From JAXGPP01 sp964436865 (lineage in GTDB: Bacteria; Planctomycetota; Planctomycetia; Pirellulales; Thermoguttaceae), in NCBI GenBank assembly GCA_964436865.1, contig CAYTFK010000410.1, forward strand, positions 1 to 5,631: a DNA stretch of 5,631 nucleotides, read 5' to 3'. This document shows, one piece after another, positions 1 to 5,631 of the stretch. Below the pieces are notes generated by a model. The model made no database searches, was not told where the DNA came from, and saw nothing but the letters and a program-made list of their open reading frames with translations. A program made the translations under genes and the position numbers. Each line of letters opens with the position of its first letter. Position 1 is the first letter of the stretch.

Positions 1-190
1 CTCGCGTTCCGCTCTCCCTTTGCGCGCATCACAACAAGCTCACTTTGGAATCTCGGGGGGAATTGCCATGAACTTCAACACGTCCCTCAGAATGCGTAGG
101 AAGTTGCGCGCGGACGCTCGGCGCGAAACCCCTTGCTGCCTTGAACTTGCGGCGCGCGGGCGCGGCGTACGAAATGGAACACCGCGTTTG

Positions 191-212
191 TTGTTGCGCC
201 TCGATGCAACAA
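191..212. repeat. Short perfect inverted repeat (hairpin)
   Basis: The arms TTGTTGC (191-197) and GCAACAA (206-212) are exact reverse complements around an 8-base loop. Two G-T pairs could extend the stem outward. It lies about 140 bases before the promoter candidate. It could be a regulator-binding palindrome or part of the end of an upstream transcript. No T-run follows, so it is not a classical terminator. A 7-bp inverted repeat can arise by chance. Confidence 0.3.
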
Positions 213-308
213 TGTACCAACCTCGCGACCGACGTTCTGAAACGCCCCTGCGCCACAAAGTGTCTACCGCGTTGAATCTATCCACTCACCGCGCAAGCTC
301 CTCGACGC

Positions 309-321
309 CCGCGATTGCCGA
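309..321. repeat. 13-base direct repeat, copy 1 of 2
   Basis: CCGCGATTGCCGA occurs here and again, identically, at 508-520. The first copy ends 29 bases before the putative -35 box and the second ends 38 bases before the chosen alkaline phosphatase start. It might be a protein-binding site or a duplication remnant. The sequence is not recognised as a known operator. Confidence 0.35.
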
Positions 322-350
322 CGCGCCGGGGCCTCGGCCCAACGGAAAAC

Positions 351-379
351 TTGACTACGCCACCCTGCGGTTCCATACT
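351..379 (+). promoter_or_regulatory. Putative sigma-70-type promoter for the phosphoesterase operon
   Basis: A -35-like hexamer TTGACT (351-356, five of six consensus matches) is separated by exactly 17 bases from a -10-like hexamer CATACT (374-379, four of six matches). It sits in an AT-richer patch of an otherwise GC-rich intergenic region and points toward the alkaline phosphatase gene. Transcription would begin near 386, leaving a leader of about 170 bases. I did not recognise a PhoB box of the standard 11-base-period type near it, so phosphate control is not shown by the sequence. Confidence 0.4.
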
Positions 380-399
380 GAATCAACCCGCCTGTCGAG

Positions 400-437
400 C
401 CCCCCGCAAGGCCCCCGGCCACCCGCCTCCCGGCCCC
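400..437 (-). other. Putative G-quadruplex motif in the operon leader
   Basis: Five C-runs on the plus strand (400-405, 412-416, 422-424, 429-431, 434-437) have lengths 6, 5, 3, 3 and 4. They are separated by 6, 5, 4 and 2 bases. On the minus strand this satisfies the usual rule of four or more runs of at least three G with loops of 1-7 bases. It lies just after the predicted transcription start and on the template strand for the operon, so it could affect RNA polymerase rather than fold in the RNA. GC-rich genomes produce such motifs by chance, and no folding evidence exists here. Confidence 0.4.
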
Positions 438-507
438 TGGACGTGACGGCCTCATGCCCAACTTGCCGCACGCTCAACGTGATGGGCGGCCTGCGATCCC
501 GTTGGAA

Positions 508-520
508 CCGCGATTGCCGA
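508..520. repeat. 13-base direct repeat, copy 2 of 2
   Basis: This is the identical second copy of the sequence at 309-321. It lies in the leader immediately before the CGATTCA direct repeats (523-529 and 536-542) and the alkaline phosphatase start at 559. Confidence 0.35.
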
Positions 521-558
521 GACGATTCATGAGAGCGATTCAAGCCGAGAAAGCTGCC

Positions 559-2106
559 ATGTTGCGAAAGATTCTGGTGCCGTGTTTTTTGTTGGGCGTC
601 TTGCTGTCGGTTGCCGCCGTCGCACAGGCGCAGAGTGAGCCTGCCAGGCGAAACGTGATCGTCATGATCGCCGACGGCGCGGGATTCAACACCTTCGCCG
701 CCGCCAGCATGTTTCAGGGGAAATGGGACGCTGCCAAAGGCTCGAGCACGCAGATCTACTGCGGGCCCGAGTGGAAACGCCTCGCCTCCCAGACCTTCCC
801 GCTCAACACGTCGGAGAAACCCCTGAAGACGGGCGAGCAGGACCCGGCGCTGGTTTACGATCCGGCCAAGGCTTGGGATCGGGCAGCGGGCTACGAGTGG
901 CTCATGGCCAGCTACACCGACTCGGCCGCCGCGGCCACGGCGCTTTCCGCCGGCATGAAGACCTACAATAGCGCGATCAACTGGAGTGACCTCGACGAGC
1001 CGATCGAACCGTCGATGACCGAACTGGCCAGGTCACTCGGCAGAGCGACTGGCGTGGTCACGACGGTCGAATGGTCGCACGCCACTCCCGCCGGGTTTTC
1101 CCATGCCCATGTACCCGATCGCGACCAGTACGAAGACATCGCCCGGCAGATGCTCAACGGCGGCCTGCTCGACGTGATCATGGGAGCGGGCAATCCGGAC
1201 TTCAACAACGACGGCTTGCCGTGGCGTCCCAGGAAGCGGAGCGCGAAAGCCGAAGAAAAGCCGACCGGGAAAGCAGCGCAGGGGATCACCGGCGAAATCG
1301 CCGACAACCGCGAATACAAGTACGTCGGCGGCAAGGAAGTCTGGGACGCCATCGAGGCCGCCCGCAAGACGCCCGGCGGCTTGTACCAGGGTTTTCGTCC
1401 GGTATCGACCAAGGCCGAGTTTGAGGCCCTCTGCGAGGGTAATCCTCCGCTCAAAGTCGTCGGCACCGCTCAGGCCGCAACCACGCTGCAGCAGGCGCGG
1501 ACCAAGAAAGTGGCGGCGCACCCCGATGACGACACACCATTGAATCCGAACGTGCCAACGCTGGCTACCATGGCGCGGGGAGCGCTCAACGTGCTGAGCC
1601 GCAACCCGAACGGCTTCTTCCTCATGGTCGAAGGGGGCGCGGTCGACTGGGCCAACCACAACAATCAGGCCCATCGCATGATCCAGGAGCAGATCGACTT
1701 CAACCTGGCCGTCGAAGCGGTCGTCCAGTGGGTTGAGGCCAACAGCAGTTGGGAGGAGACCCTGGTCGTGATCACTGCCGACCACGAGACGGGCTTCATC
1801 TGGGGTCCCAATTCCGACAGCGAGCCCTTCCAGCCGCTGGTCGACAACGGACCCGGCAAGATGCCCGGCTTGAAGTACCACTCCGAGAAACACACCAACA
1901 GCCTGGTGCCCGTCTTCGCGCGCGGCGTGGGCTCCGAACGGCTGGGCGAACTGGTGGTGGGCACCGATCCGGTATACGGCCCTTATGTCGACAACACGGG
2001 CATCGCCCTCGCCGTGCACGAAGCTCTCAGCGCGACGGCCGACTGCCTCGCCCCCGCCGAACCTCCCCTCCCGCAGGGAGTCGAACCCGCCGCCCAGGCA
2101 CAATGA
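559..2106 (+). CDS. Exported alkaline phosphatase (PhoA family, PF00245-type)
   Basis: Hydrolyses phosphate monoesters outside the cytoplasm through a phosphoserine intermediate, using two zinc ions and one magnesium. I chose the ATG at 559 (515 residues) because it directly precedes a Sec signal peptide: MLRK, a hydrophobic core, then Ala-Gln-Ala with likely cleavage after residue 24. A weak GAGAAAG ribosome site lies at 547-553. In-frame ATGs at 454 and 529 would only add a polar extension. By comparison with E. coli PhoA, the visible catalytic residues are Asp39 (IADGAG), nucleophile Ser122 in DSAAAATA, Thr176, phosphate-binding Arg188, Glu358/Asp363/His367 with the exact 5- and 4-residue spacing of Glu322/Asp327/His331, Asp408-His409, and His445 in HTNS. 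The positions equivalent to 153 and 328 are His174 and Trp364, a pair known from the Vibrio and TAB5 enzymes. The protein is somewhat longer than the 471-residue E. coli precursor, partly through a Lys/Arg-rich segment near residues 223-245. It is the first gene of a probable operon. Confidence 0.95.
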   Translation: MLRKILVPCFLLGVLLSVAAVAQAQSEPARRNVIVMIADGAGFNTFAAASMFQGKWDAAKGSSTQIYCGPEWKRLASQTFPLNTSEKPLKTGEQDPALVYDPAKAWDRAAGYEWLMASYTDSAAAATALSAGMKTYNSAINWSDLDEPIEPSMTELARSLGRATGVVTTVEWSHATPAGFSHAHVPDRDQYEDIARQMLNGGLLDVIMGAGNPDFNNDGLPWRPRKRSAKAEEKPTGKAAQGITGEIADNREYKYVGGKEVWDAIEAARKTPGGLYQGFRPVSTKAEFEALCEGNPPLKVVGTAQAATTLQQARTKKVAAHPDDDTPLNPNVPTLATMARGALNVLSRNPNGFFLMVEGGAVDWANHNNQAHRMIQEQIDFNLAVEAVVQWVEANSSWEETLVVITADHETGFIWGPNSDSEPFQPLVDNGPGKMPGLKYHSEKHTNSLVPVFARGVGSERLGELVVGTDPVYGPYVDNTGIALAVHEALSATADCLAPAEPPLPQGVEPAAQAQ

Positions 2107-2168
2107 GATAAAACAAGGCACCCGTAAAGTCCATCGAATTCCAGAATGCCTCGAGCAGGTGCCTGTCC

Positions 2169-3245
2169 ATGATCGCCTCTGCATTGTTCCGTCGCCGACC
2201 GTCGCGGCTTTCCCGACCCCTGGTGACGCTGCTGGTCTGGCTCCTGCTGGTCGGCAGCGTCGCCGCCGACTCGCAGTGGCTCGCACCGGCGCCCGAGGGC
2301 TCGTTCACGATCGTCGTGATTCCCGATACCCAGGAGTACCGGGGAAAGGGAACCAAGGCCGAGCCTGCAAGCACGGCCCCTTTGACCAACCCTGCTTTCG
2401 ACGCCCACATGCGGTGGATCGTCGACAATCTCCAGTCGCAGCGAATTGTCTTCGTCTCGCACGTCGGCGATATCGTGGACATCAACGTACGCGAGCAATG
2501 GGAGTTGGCTCGGCGCTCAATGGACCAGTTGCACGGTCGCATTCCCTACGGGATCTCGCTGGGCAACCATGACATGAAGGCCAGCGGCGACAGCAGCCTC
2601 TTCCAGCAGTACTTTCCCGCCGCCCGGTTCGCCGGGTTTCCGTGGTACGGCGGCTGTTACGCCGGGTCGGCCCCCTCGATCTCAGGCAACAATGCCAACA
2701 GTTGCCAGCGTTTCTCAGCGGGCGGCATGGATTTCGTGTTCCTGCACCTGGAATGCAATGCCCCGGACGACGTCCTCGAATGGGCCGACCGAGTCCTTCG
2801 CGAAAACGCCTCCCGGCGGGCCATCGTCACCACGCACATGGGCCTGGGACCGGTGGAAAAACCGAAGACAGACGACGAATTCCGCCACGCGCCCAAGGGT
2901 CGCATGCAGTGGTGCAAGGTGCACGGTTCGCGCGGCAATTCACCCCAGCAGATGTGGGATAAGTGCTTTCGCAAGCACGAAAACCTGTTCCTGATCCTTT
3001 CCGGTGATCAGAGCCGGACGCAGGCATTGCGGCTGGCTTCGAAGAATGACGCGGGACGGACAGTCTACGAGTTGCTCTCCGATTACCACGAGCACTGGCT
3101 CCGCGTGAACCGTTTCCTTCCCCGGGAGAATCGAATCGAGGTTTACACGATCGACTCGCGCGACGGCAGTCCATGCAAGGGTACCGCTATCCAACGCGAT
3201 GTGTCGCAGCACCAGTTCACACTGGAATACGAAATGGGGCGATAA
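2169..3245 (+). CDS. Exported calcineurin-like metallophosphoesterase with atypical metal ligands
   Basis: A 358-residue protein with a Sec signal peptide: an Arg-rich start, a hydrophobic core at about residues 18-30, then Val-Ala-Ala with likely cleavage after residue 33. The calcineurin-like fold is shown by the ordered motifs PDTQ (52-55), GDIVD (100-104), GNHD (132-135) and TTHMG (221-225). A C-terminal LLSDY...WLRV...NRIEVYTID segment matches the end of this superfamily's exported members. Such enzymes hydrolyse phosphomonoesters, phosphodiesters or nucleotides with a bimetal centre; the substrate here is unknown. Two canonical ligands differ: the DxH motif reads Asp53-Thr-Gln55, and the expected GHxH reads GDQS (279-282). 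Six cysteines (163, 179, 196, 249, 266, 336) would permit disulfides after export. The ATG at 2169 is the first in frame, with a weak AGCAGG ribosome site at 2154-2159. It begins 62 bases after the alkaline phosphatase stop, suggesting co-transcription. The fold is confident; catalytic competence is less so. Confidence 0.9.
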   Translation: MIASALFRRRPSRLSRPLVTLLVWLLLVGSVAADSQWLAPAPEGSFTIVVIPDTQEYRGKGTKAEPASTAPLTNPAFDAHMRWIVDNLQSQRIVFVSHVGDIVDINVREQWELARRSMDQLHGRIPYGISLGNHDMKASGDSSLFQQYFPAARFAGFPWYGGCYAGSAPSISGNNANSCQRFSAGGMDFVFLHLECNAPDDVLEWADRVLRENASRRAIVTTHMGLGPVEKPKTDDEFRHAPKGRMQWCKVHGSRGNSPQQMWDKCFRKHENLFLILSGDQSRTQALRLASKNDAGRTVYELLSDYHEHWLRVNRFLPRENRIEVYTIDSRDGSPCKGTAIQRDVSQHQFTLEYEMGR

Positions 3246-3301
3246 CCAGAAGACTAGACGAAGGCACCGAATCCGTTCATATCACCACTCATTCCAATGA
3301 C

Positions 3302-3305
3302 GAGG
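3302..3305 (+). promoter_or_regulatory. Ribosome binding site deciding the PHP gene start
   Basis: GAGG (3302-3305) lies 9 bases before the ATG at 3315. The in-frame ATG at 3297 has no comparable purine run before it, and this site lies inside the frame that would start there. The start at 3315 also places the twin-arginine motif at residues 3-4, as expected for a Tat signal. Confidence 0.55.
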
Positions 3306-3314
3306 TCGAAAGCC

Positions 3315-4178
3315 ATGGACCGCAGAACGTTCATCAAGATCTCCGGCGCGATGGCNNNNNNNNNNNNNNNNNNNNNNNNNNNNNNNNNNNNNNNNNNNNN
3401 NNNNNNNNNNNNNNNNNNNNNNNNNNNNNNNNNNNNNNNNNNNNNNNNNNNNNNNCTGAGCGGCCGCTCCGACGACGGTTTCCTCGCAATCAGCGGCATG
3501 GAGGCGCACCCCGCCACCGGCACCGGCGCCCCGGCGCACCATTTCGTCTGCCTCAATCTCCCCCATCCCTTCGAATTGGCCCGCGACCTGCCGGCCCAGG
3601 CCCTGATCGACAAGGTTGTCGAAGCGGGCGGCAAGGTAATCTACGCCCACCCGTACTGGACCGCCCATTCGCTTGAGGAAATGACCGAAGTCACCGGGTA
3701 TGTCGGCCTCGAGATCTTCAACGCCGTCTGCCACCTGCGGTGGAACAAGGGCTCTGGCGCGGTCCATTGGGACCAGTTGCTCAACAAGGGCCGGCTGCTG
3801 CCGGCCGTGGCCACCGACGATGTCCACAAGACGAGCGAGATCGATCGCGGCTGGACGATGGTCAAGGCTTCCTCGCTCGATACGACCCGGATCATAGACG
3901 CCATCGCCGCCGGCTGCTACTACGCGTCCTGTGGTCCGGTAATCGAAGACTGCCGCATCGAGGAGGGTGCCATCCGCATTGCCACCAGCCCAGTGAGACA
4001 GGTCAACTTCTTCTTCGACGGCGCGGCGGGCGGCCACATCGTCCAGGCGGAAGACGGCAAGACCCTCACCAGCGCCCAATGGTCGTTCGGCGGCAAACGC
4101 CAGTGGATCCGCGTCGAAGTCGTCGATGAGGCCGGCCGCTCCGCCTGGACCAATCCCTTGGTTCCCCCCAAGGCCTGA
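3315..4178 (+). CDS. Tat-exported PHP-domain metal-dependent hydrolase, interrupted by an assembly gap
   Basis: The left end reads MDRRTFIKISGAM, a clear twin-arginine signal (RRTFIK), and runs into a block of N (3356-3455). Coding resumes at 3456 and ends at TGA 4176-4178. The right part carries late PHP-domain motifs: Gly-Met-Glu (Glu at 3501) followed by His at 3507, His-His at 3537-3542, an AHPYW motif (His at 3648), and the closing ATDDVH motif (Asp at 3816, His at 3825). The stretch GLEIFNAVCHLRWNKG before ATDDVH is typical of exported PHP hydrolases related to the CehA/McbA group. About 60 C-terminal residues form a predicted beta-rich domain ending WSFGG...RVEVVDEAGRSAWTNP. The first metal motif (HxH...SDG) is not visible and should lie in the gap. 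PHP enzymes use a trinuclear metal site, mostly on phosphoesters, though CehA-type members cleave carbamate esters. The gene starts 69 bases after the metallophosphoesterase stop, so it is probably third in the operon. The frame match across 100 N may be coincidence. Confidence 0.8.
   Translation: MDRRTFIKISGAMXXXXXXXXXXXXXXXXXXXXXXXXXXXXXXXXXXLSGRSDDGFLAISGMEAHPATGTGAPAHHFVCLNLPHPFELARDLPAQALIDKVVEAGGKVIYAHPYWTAHSLEEMTEVTGYVGLEIFNAVCHLRWNKGSGAVHWDQLLNKGRLLPAVATDDVHKTSEIDRGWTMVKASSLDTTRIIDAIAAGCYYASCGPVIEDCRIEEGAIRIATSPVRQVNFFFDGAAGGHIVQAEDGKTLTSAQWSFGGKRQWIRVEVVDEAGRSAWTNPLVPPKA
3356..3455. other. Assembly gap (100 N) inside the PHP gene
   Basis: Exactly 100 undetermined bases, a conventional placeholder for a scaffold gap of unknown size. 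The flanking fragments are a Tat signal start on the left and the middle of a PHP domain on the right. Only 33 residues would fit in the gap as drawn. That is too few for the rest of the signal peptide plus the HxH/SDG motif and the first strands and helices of a PHP domain, so the true missing length is probably larger. Confidence 0.95.
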
Positions 4179-4188
4179 GACGGCTGAA

Positions 4189-4213
4189 CCGGCCGCGCGC
4201 CTTATGGCGCCGG
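4189..4213. terminator. Possible GC-rich hairpin between convergent genes
   Basis: CCGGC (4189-4193) pairs with GCCGG (4209-4213), with an inner GCC/GGC stem around TTAT. An alternative 5-bp stem is GCGCC (4197-4201) with GGCGC (4206-4210). It spans the 23-base space between the two convergent stop codons and includes the TAA of the minus-strand gene. It could impede transcription from both sides. There is no T-run on either side, so an intrinsic terminator is not established. Confidence 0.22.
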
Positions 4214-5569
4214 CACTTCGTCCACTGCCACCGCCAACGTGCCGGCGTTGTCGGCCAACTCGGCCGCCGAATCGTTGATCCGCAGGTAGAGCGTGCCGGA
4301 CGACGGCGGTTTGATCGTCGCCTCCAGGCCAACGGTCATCGGATCCAGCAGTGCGCTGAGCGGCCCGGCCTCGTCCGGCCGGACGGCTGCCAGCACGATT
4401 CCCAGCGGTCGGCCGCGGTAGTAACGGATCGAAACCCCGCCCGGCTCACACCACCAGACCTGCGGCCGGTCGGCAACTTGATAACGGCCGGCAGCACGAA
4501 GGCGATACGTTTTGCCCGCCTCGAGCCGCAACCGGCTCGACTGCCAGCCGCGCGCCGCCTCGACCGTCGCCCGCCCGCCCGTCGGCGGAATCGCCTGCCC
4601 GGGCGCAAACTCGACCGCCGCACGGGCGACGTCGTAACCGTATTCCAGGTCGGTAACAAACACCTGCCACTCTTCCCTCAGCTCCGCCCAGTCGTCGGCC
4701 AGCATCTGGCGAAATCGGGCGGTGAAATCCTTCTGGCGGACCAGCGGCACAAGCTGGCGGAACCGGTCGCGATAGCGCGGATGGCGGTCGAAAAACACGG
4801 CAACCGCCCAGCACCAGGCATAGGGCTCGACCTCCGACATCGCCGGCCACCGGTACTCAAACACCATTTCGAGCGGCTTGGCCCGCTGGGCCGCATAGTC
4901 GTCCTTGATGACCTTGATCCGCCCCCACATCGGTGTGTCGGCCTTGTCGGCCGGGAAGTGGTTCAGCATCAGGCGTCCATCCTGCCAGCGATGCGTGGCC
5001 AACAGCTCGGCCACGCCCTCCATGTACCAAGAAGGTCCACAGTGGCCAAGCAGCGTATTCATAAAGCTGTGCGTCCCCTCATGCAGGAGGAGATGCCGCC
5101 GGTAGTAATCGCTCGCCTGTTCGTAACACCACAACCGATGATTCCAGGAAAACCCGGAGTGAAAGTCCGGCACGTCCGTCGGCAACACCCGGGCCTGCTC
5201 GAACCGGCTGCGGTCCTTCCCCAAGAAACCCGTCACTCGCCAGTGAGAGTTCCGGGCGGCATCGACACGGAAATATTCGCACCACTGCGGGAAAGCCAGA
5301 TCGAAGGCCTGGGGCAACTCGTCGATTTCCGGAGCGGCCGGCAAGTCGGTGAAGAGCGTCAGATGGGTGCCGTCGAGTTTGCGGAATCCGGCCGCGCGCA
5401 GAAGGCCCTCATCCACCGCCGGCAGCCGCGGCGGCGAATCTGCCGCAGACTCGGCCAGCGATTCGGCAGCCCGCGTCGGCGTTGCAATGGCCCACGACGC
5501 CAGTGCGAGGAAGCCCCGCCGGTGGATCTTGCTTCTCGTGTCGCGTGTGTCCCCTTCTACCCGTTCCAT
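4202..5569 (-). CDS. Tat-exported HExxH zinc-peptidase-like protein with a LecA-like C-terminal domain
   Basis: A 455-residue protein from the ATG at 5567-5569; an upstream in-frame ATG at 5603-5605 would add 12 polar residues. The N-terminus has a Tat-like signal, HRRGFLAL (Arg17-Arg18), a short hydrophobic stretch and Thr-Arg-Ala-Ala, with cleavage near residue 35. The central domain (about 50-310) contains LLLHEGTHSF, with zinc ligands His163 and His167 and catalytic Glu164. WYMEGVAELL follows, in which Glu184 is the likely third ligand, as in gluzincin peptidases of the MA-like type. The substrate is unknown. The C-terminal part (about 328-455) is beta-rich and ends LYLRIND...ELADNAGTLAVAV. 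This resembles the end of the PA-IL/LecA lectin, with Asp433, Glu437, Asp440 and Asn441 spaced like LecA's calcium ligands Asp100, Thr104, Asn107 and Asn108. The gene converges on the phosphoesterase operon and ends 23 bases from it, so it is a separate transcription unit. Its promoter would lie at or beyond the right edge. The peptidase fold is confident; the lectin-like assignment is from memory-based motif comparison. Confidence 0.88.
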   Translation of the reverse strand: MERVEGDTRDTRSKIHRRGFLALASWAIATPTRAAESLAESAADSPPRLPAVDEGLLRAAGFRKLDGTHLTLFTDLPAAPEIDELPQAFDLAFPQWCEYFRVDAARNSHWRVTGFLGKDRSRFEQARVLPTDVPDFHSGFSWNHRLWCYEQASDYYRRHLLLHEGTHSFMNTLLGHCGPSWYMEGVAELLATHRWQDGRLMLNHFPADKADTPMWGRIKVIKDDYAAQRAKPLEMVFEYRWPAMSEVEPYAWCWAVAVFFDRHPRYRDRFRQLVPLVRQKDFTARFRQMLADDWAELREEWQVFVTDLEYGYDVARAAVEFAPGQAIPPTGGRATVEAARGWQSSRLRLEAGKTYRLRAAGRYQVADRPQVWWCEPGGVSIRYYRGRPLGIVLAAVRPDEAGPLSALLDPMTVGLEATIKPPSSGTLYLRINDSAAELADNAGTLAVAVDEVPAP

Positions 5570-5631
5570 GTGGCGGTTCCCCGCGTGCCTTCCGCGCCCG
5601 GCCATTGCGATCCAGTGTCGCCGCCCCTACC

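Larger units (their letters stand above)
1..558. other. Non-coding region upstream of the alkaline phosphatase gene
   Basis: I find no convincing gene in this stretch. An open frame on the plus strand (20-532, internal ATG at 68 behind a G-rich Shine-Dalgarno-like run) would give an arginine- and proline-rich peptide. It has no hydrophobic core, no recognisable motif and erratic third-position base use, so I do not accept it. The region does hold a promoter candidate (351-379), a 7-bp hairpin (191-212), two copies of a 13-base sequence (309-321 and 508-520), a C-rich tract that is a G-quadruplex motif on the minus strand (400-437), and a pair of 7-base direct repeats just before the start codon (523-529 and 536-542). 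It most likely serves as promoter and leader for the three-gene plus-strand operon. The end of any gene to the left lies outside the window. Confidence 0.6.

Noticed and set aside
20..532. Plus-strand 170-residue open frame, with a Shine-Dalgarno-like run before an internal ATG at 68
   Set aside because: The product is Arg/Pro-rich with no domain, signal or hydrophobic core, and codon use is unlike the neighbouring genes. It also overlaps the promoter candidate and the C-rich tract. Long open frames arise easily in GC-rich DNA.
454..558. Longer N-terminus for the alkaline phosphatase from ATG 454 or 529
   Set aside because: The added residues are polar and would bury the Sec signal peptide 26-35 residues inside the protein. 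The ATG at 559 gives a textbook signal peptide.
1033..2286. Long minus-strand open frame of 417 residues opposite the alkaline phosphatase gene
   Set aside because: It is an antisense shadow of a gene with complete catalytic motifs. Its translation is low-complexity and Gly/Arg/Val-rich without recognisable motifs.
3173..3676. Plus-strand frame overlapping the metallophosphoesterase end and the PHP gene
   Set aside because: It depends on reading through 100 N and has no motif; it is a shadow frame of two real genes.
5570..5605. Longer N-terminus for the peptidase from the ATG at 5603-5605
   Set aside because: It adds 12 Gly/Arg/His-rich residues before an already long n-region of the Tat signal. 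It cannot be excluded, but the 5569 start gives a more usual Tat layout.

Overview
This high-GC window looks like bacterial chromosome from a Planctomycetes-type organism. That is an inference from the style of the exported proteins, the long non-coding upstream region and the weak Shine-Dalgarno signals; no rRNA or other taxonomic marker is present. It holds four real genes and one assembly gap. I see no tRNA, rRNA, CRISPR array, insertion sequence or other mobile element.

Layout. Positions 1-558 are non-coding leader and upstream DNA. They contain a plausible sigma-70-like promoter (351-379), a G-quadruplex motif on the minus strand (400-437), a 13-base sequence present twice, and a small hairpin. 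Three genes follow on the plus strand with short spacers of 62 and 69 bases. The first is a Sec-exported PhoA-family alkaline phosphatase (559-2106). The second is a Sec-exported calcineurin-like metallophosphoesterase with unusual metal-site residues (2169-3245). The third is a Tat-exported PHP-domain metal-dependent hydrolase (3315-4178), whose N-terminal part is interrupted by a run of 100 N. A fourth gene runs convergently on the minus strand (4202-5569). It encodes a Tat-exported HExxH zinc-peptidase-like protein whose C-terminal domain resembles the calcium-binding lectin LecA (PA-IL).

How they may work together. The three plus-strand genes probably form one operon. Each encodes an exported metalloenzyme of a different fold that is known for, or related to, phosphoester hydrolysis, so the set looks like an extracytoplasmic module for releasing phosphate or processing phosphorylated material. 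The PHP member could instead hydrolyse a non-phosphate ester or amide. The convergent peptidase gene is a separate transcription unit and need not share this function. The most interesting points are the LecA-like domain on the peptidase, with conserved spacing of the calcium-site residues, and the replacement of canonical metal ligands in the metallophosphoesterase.
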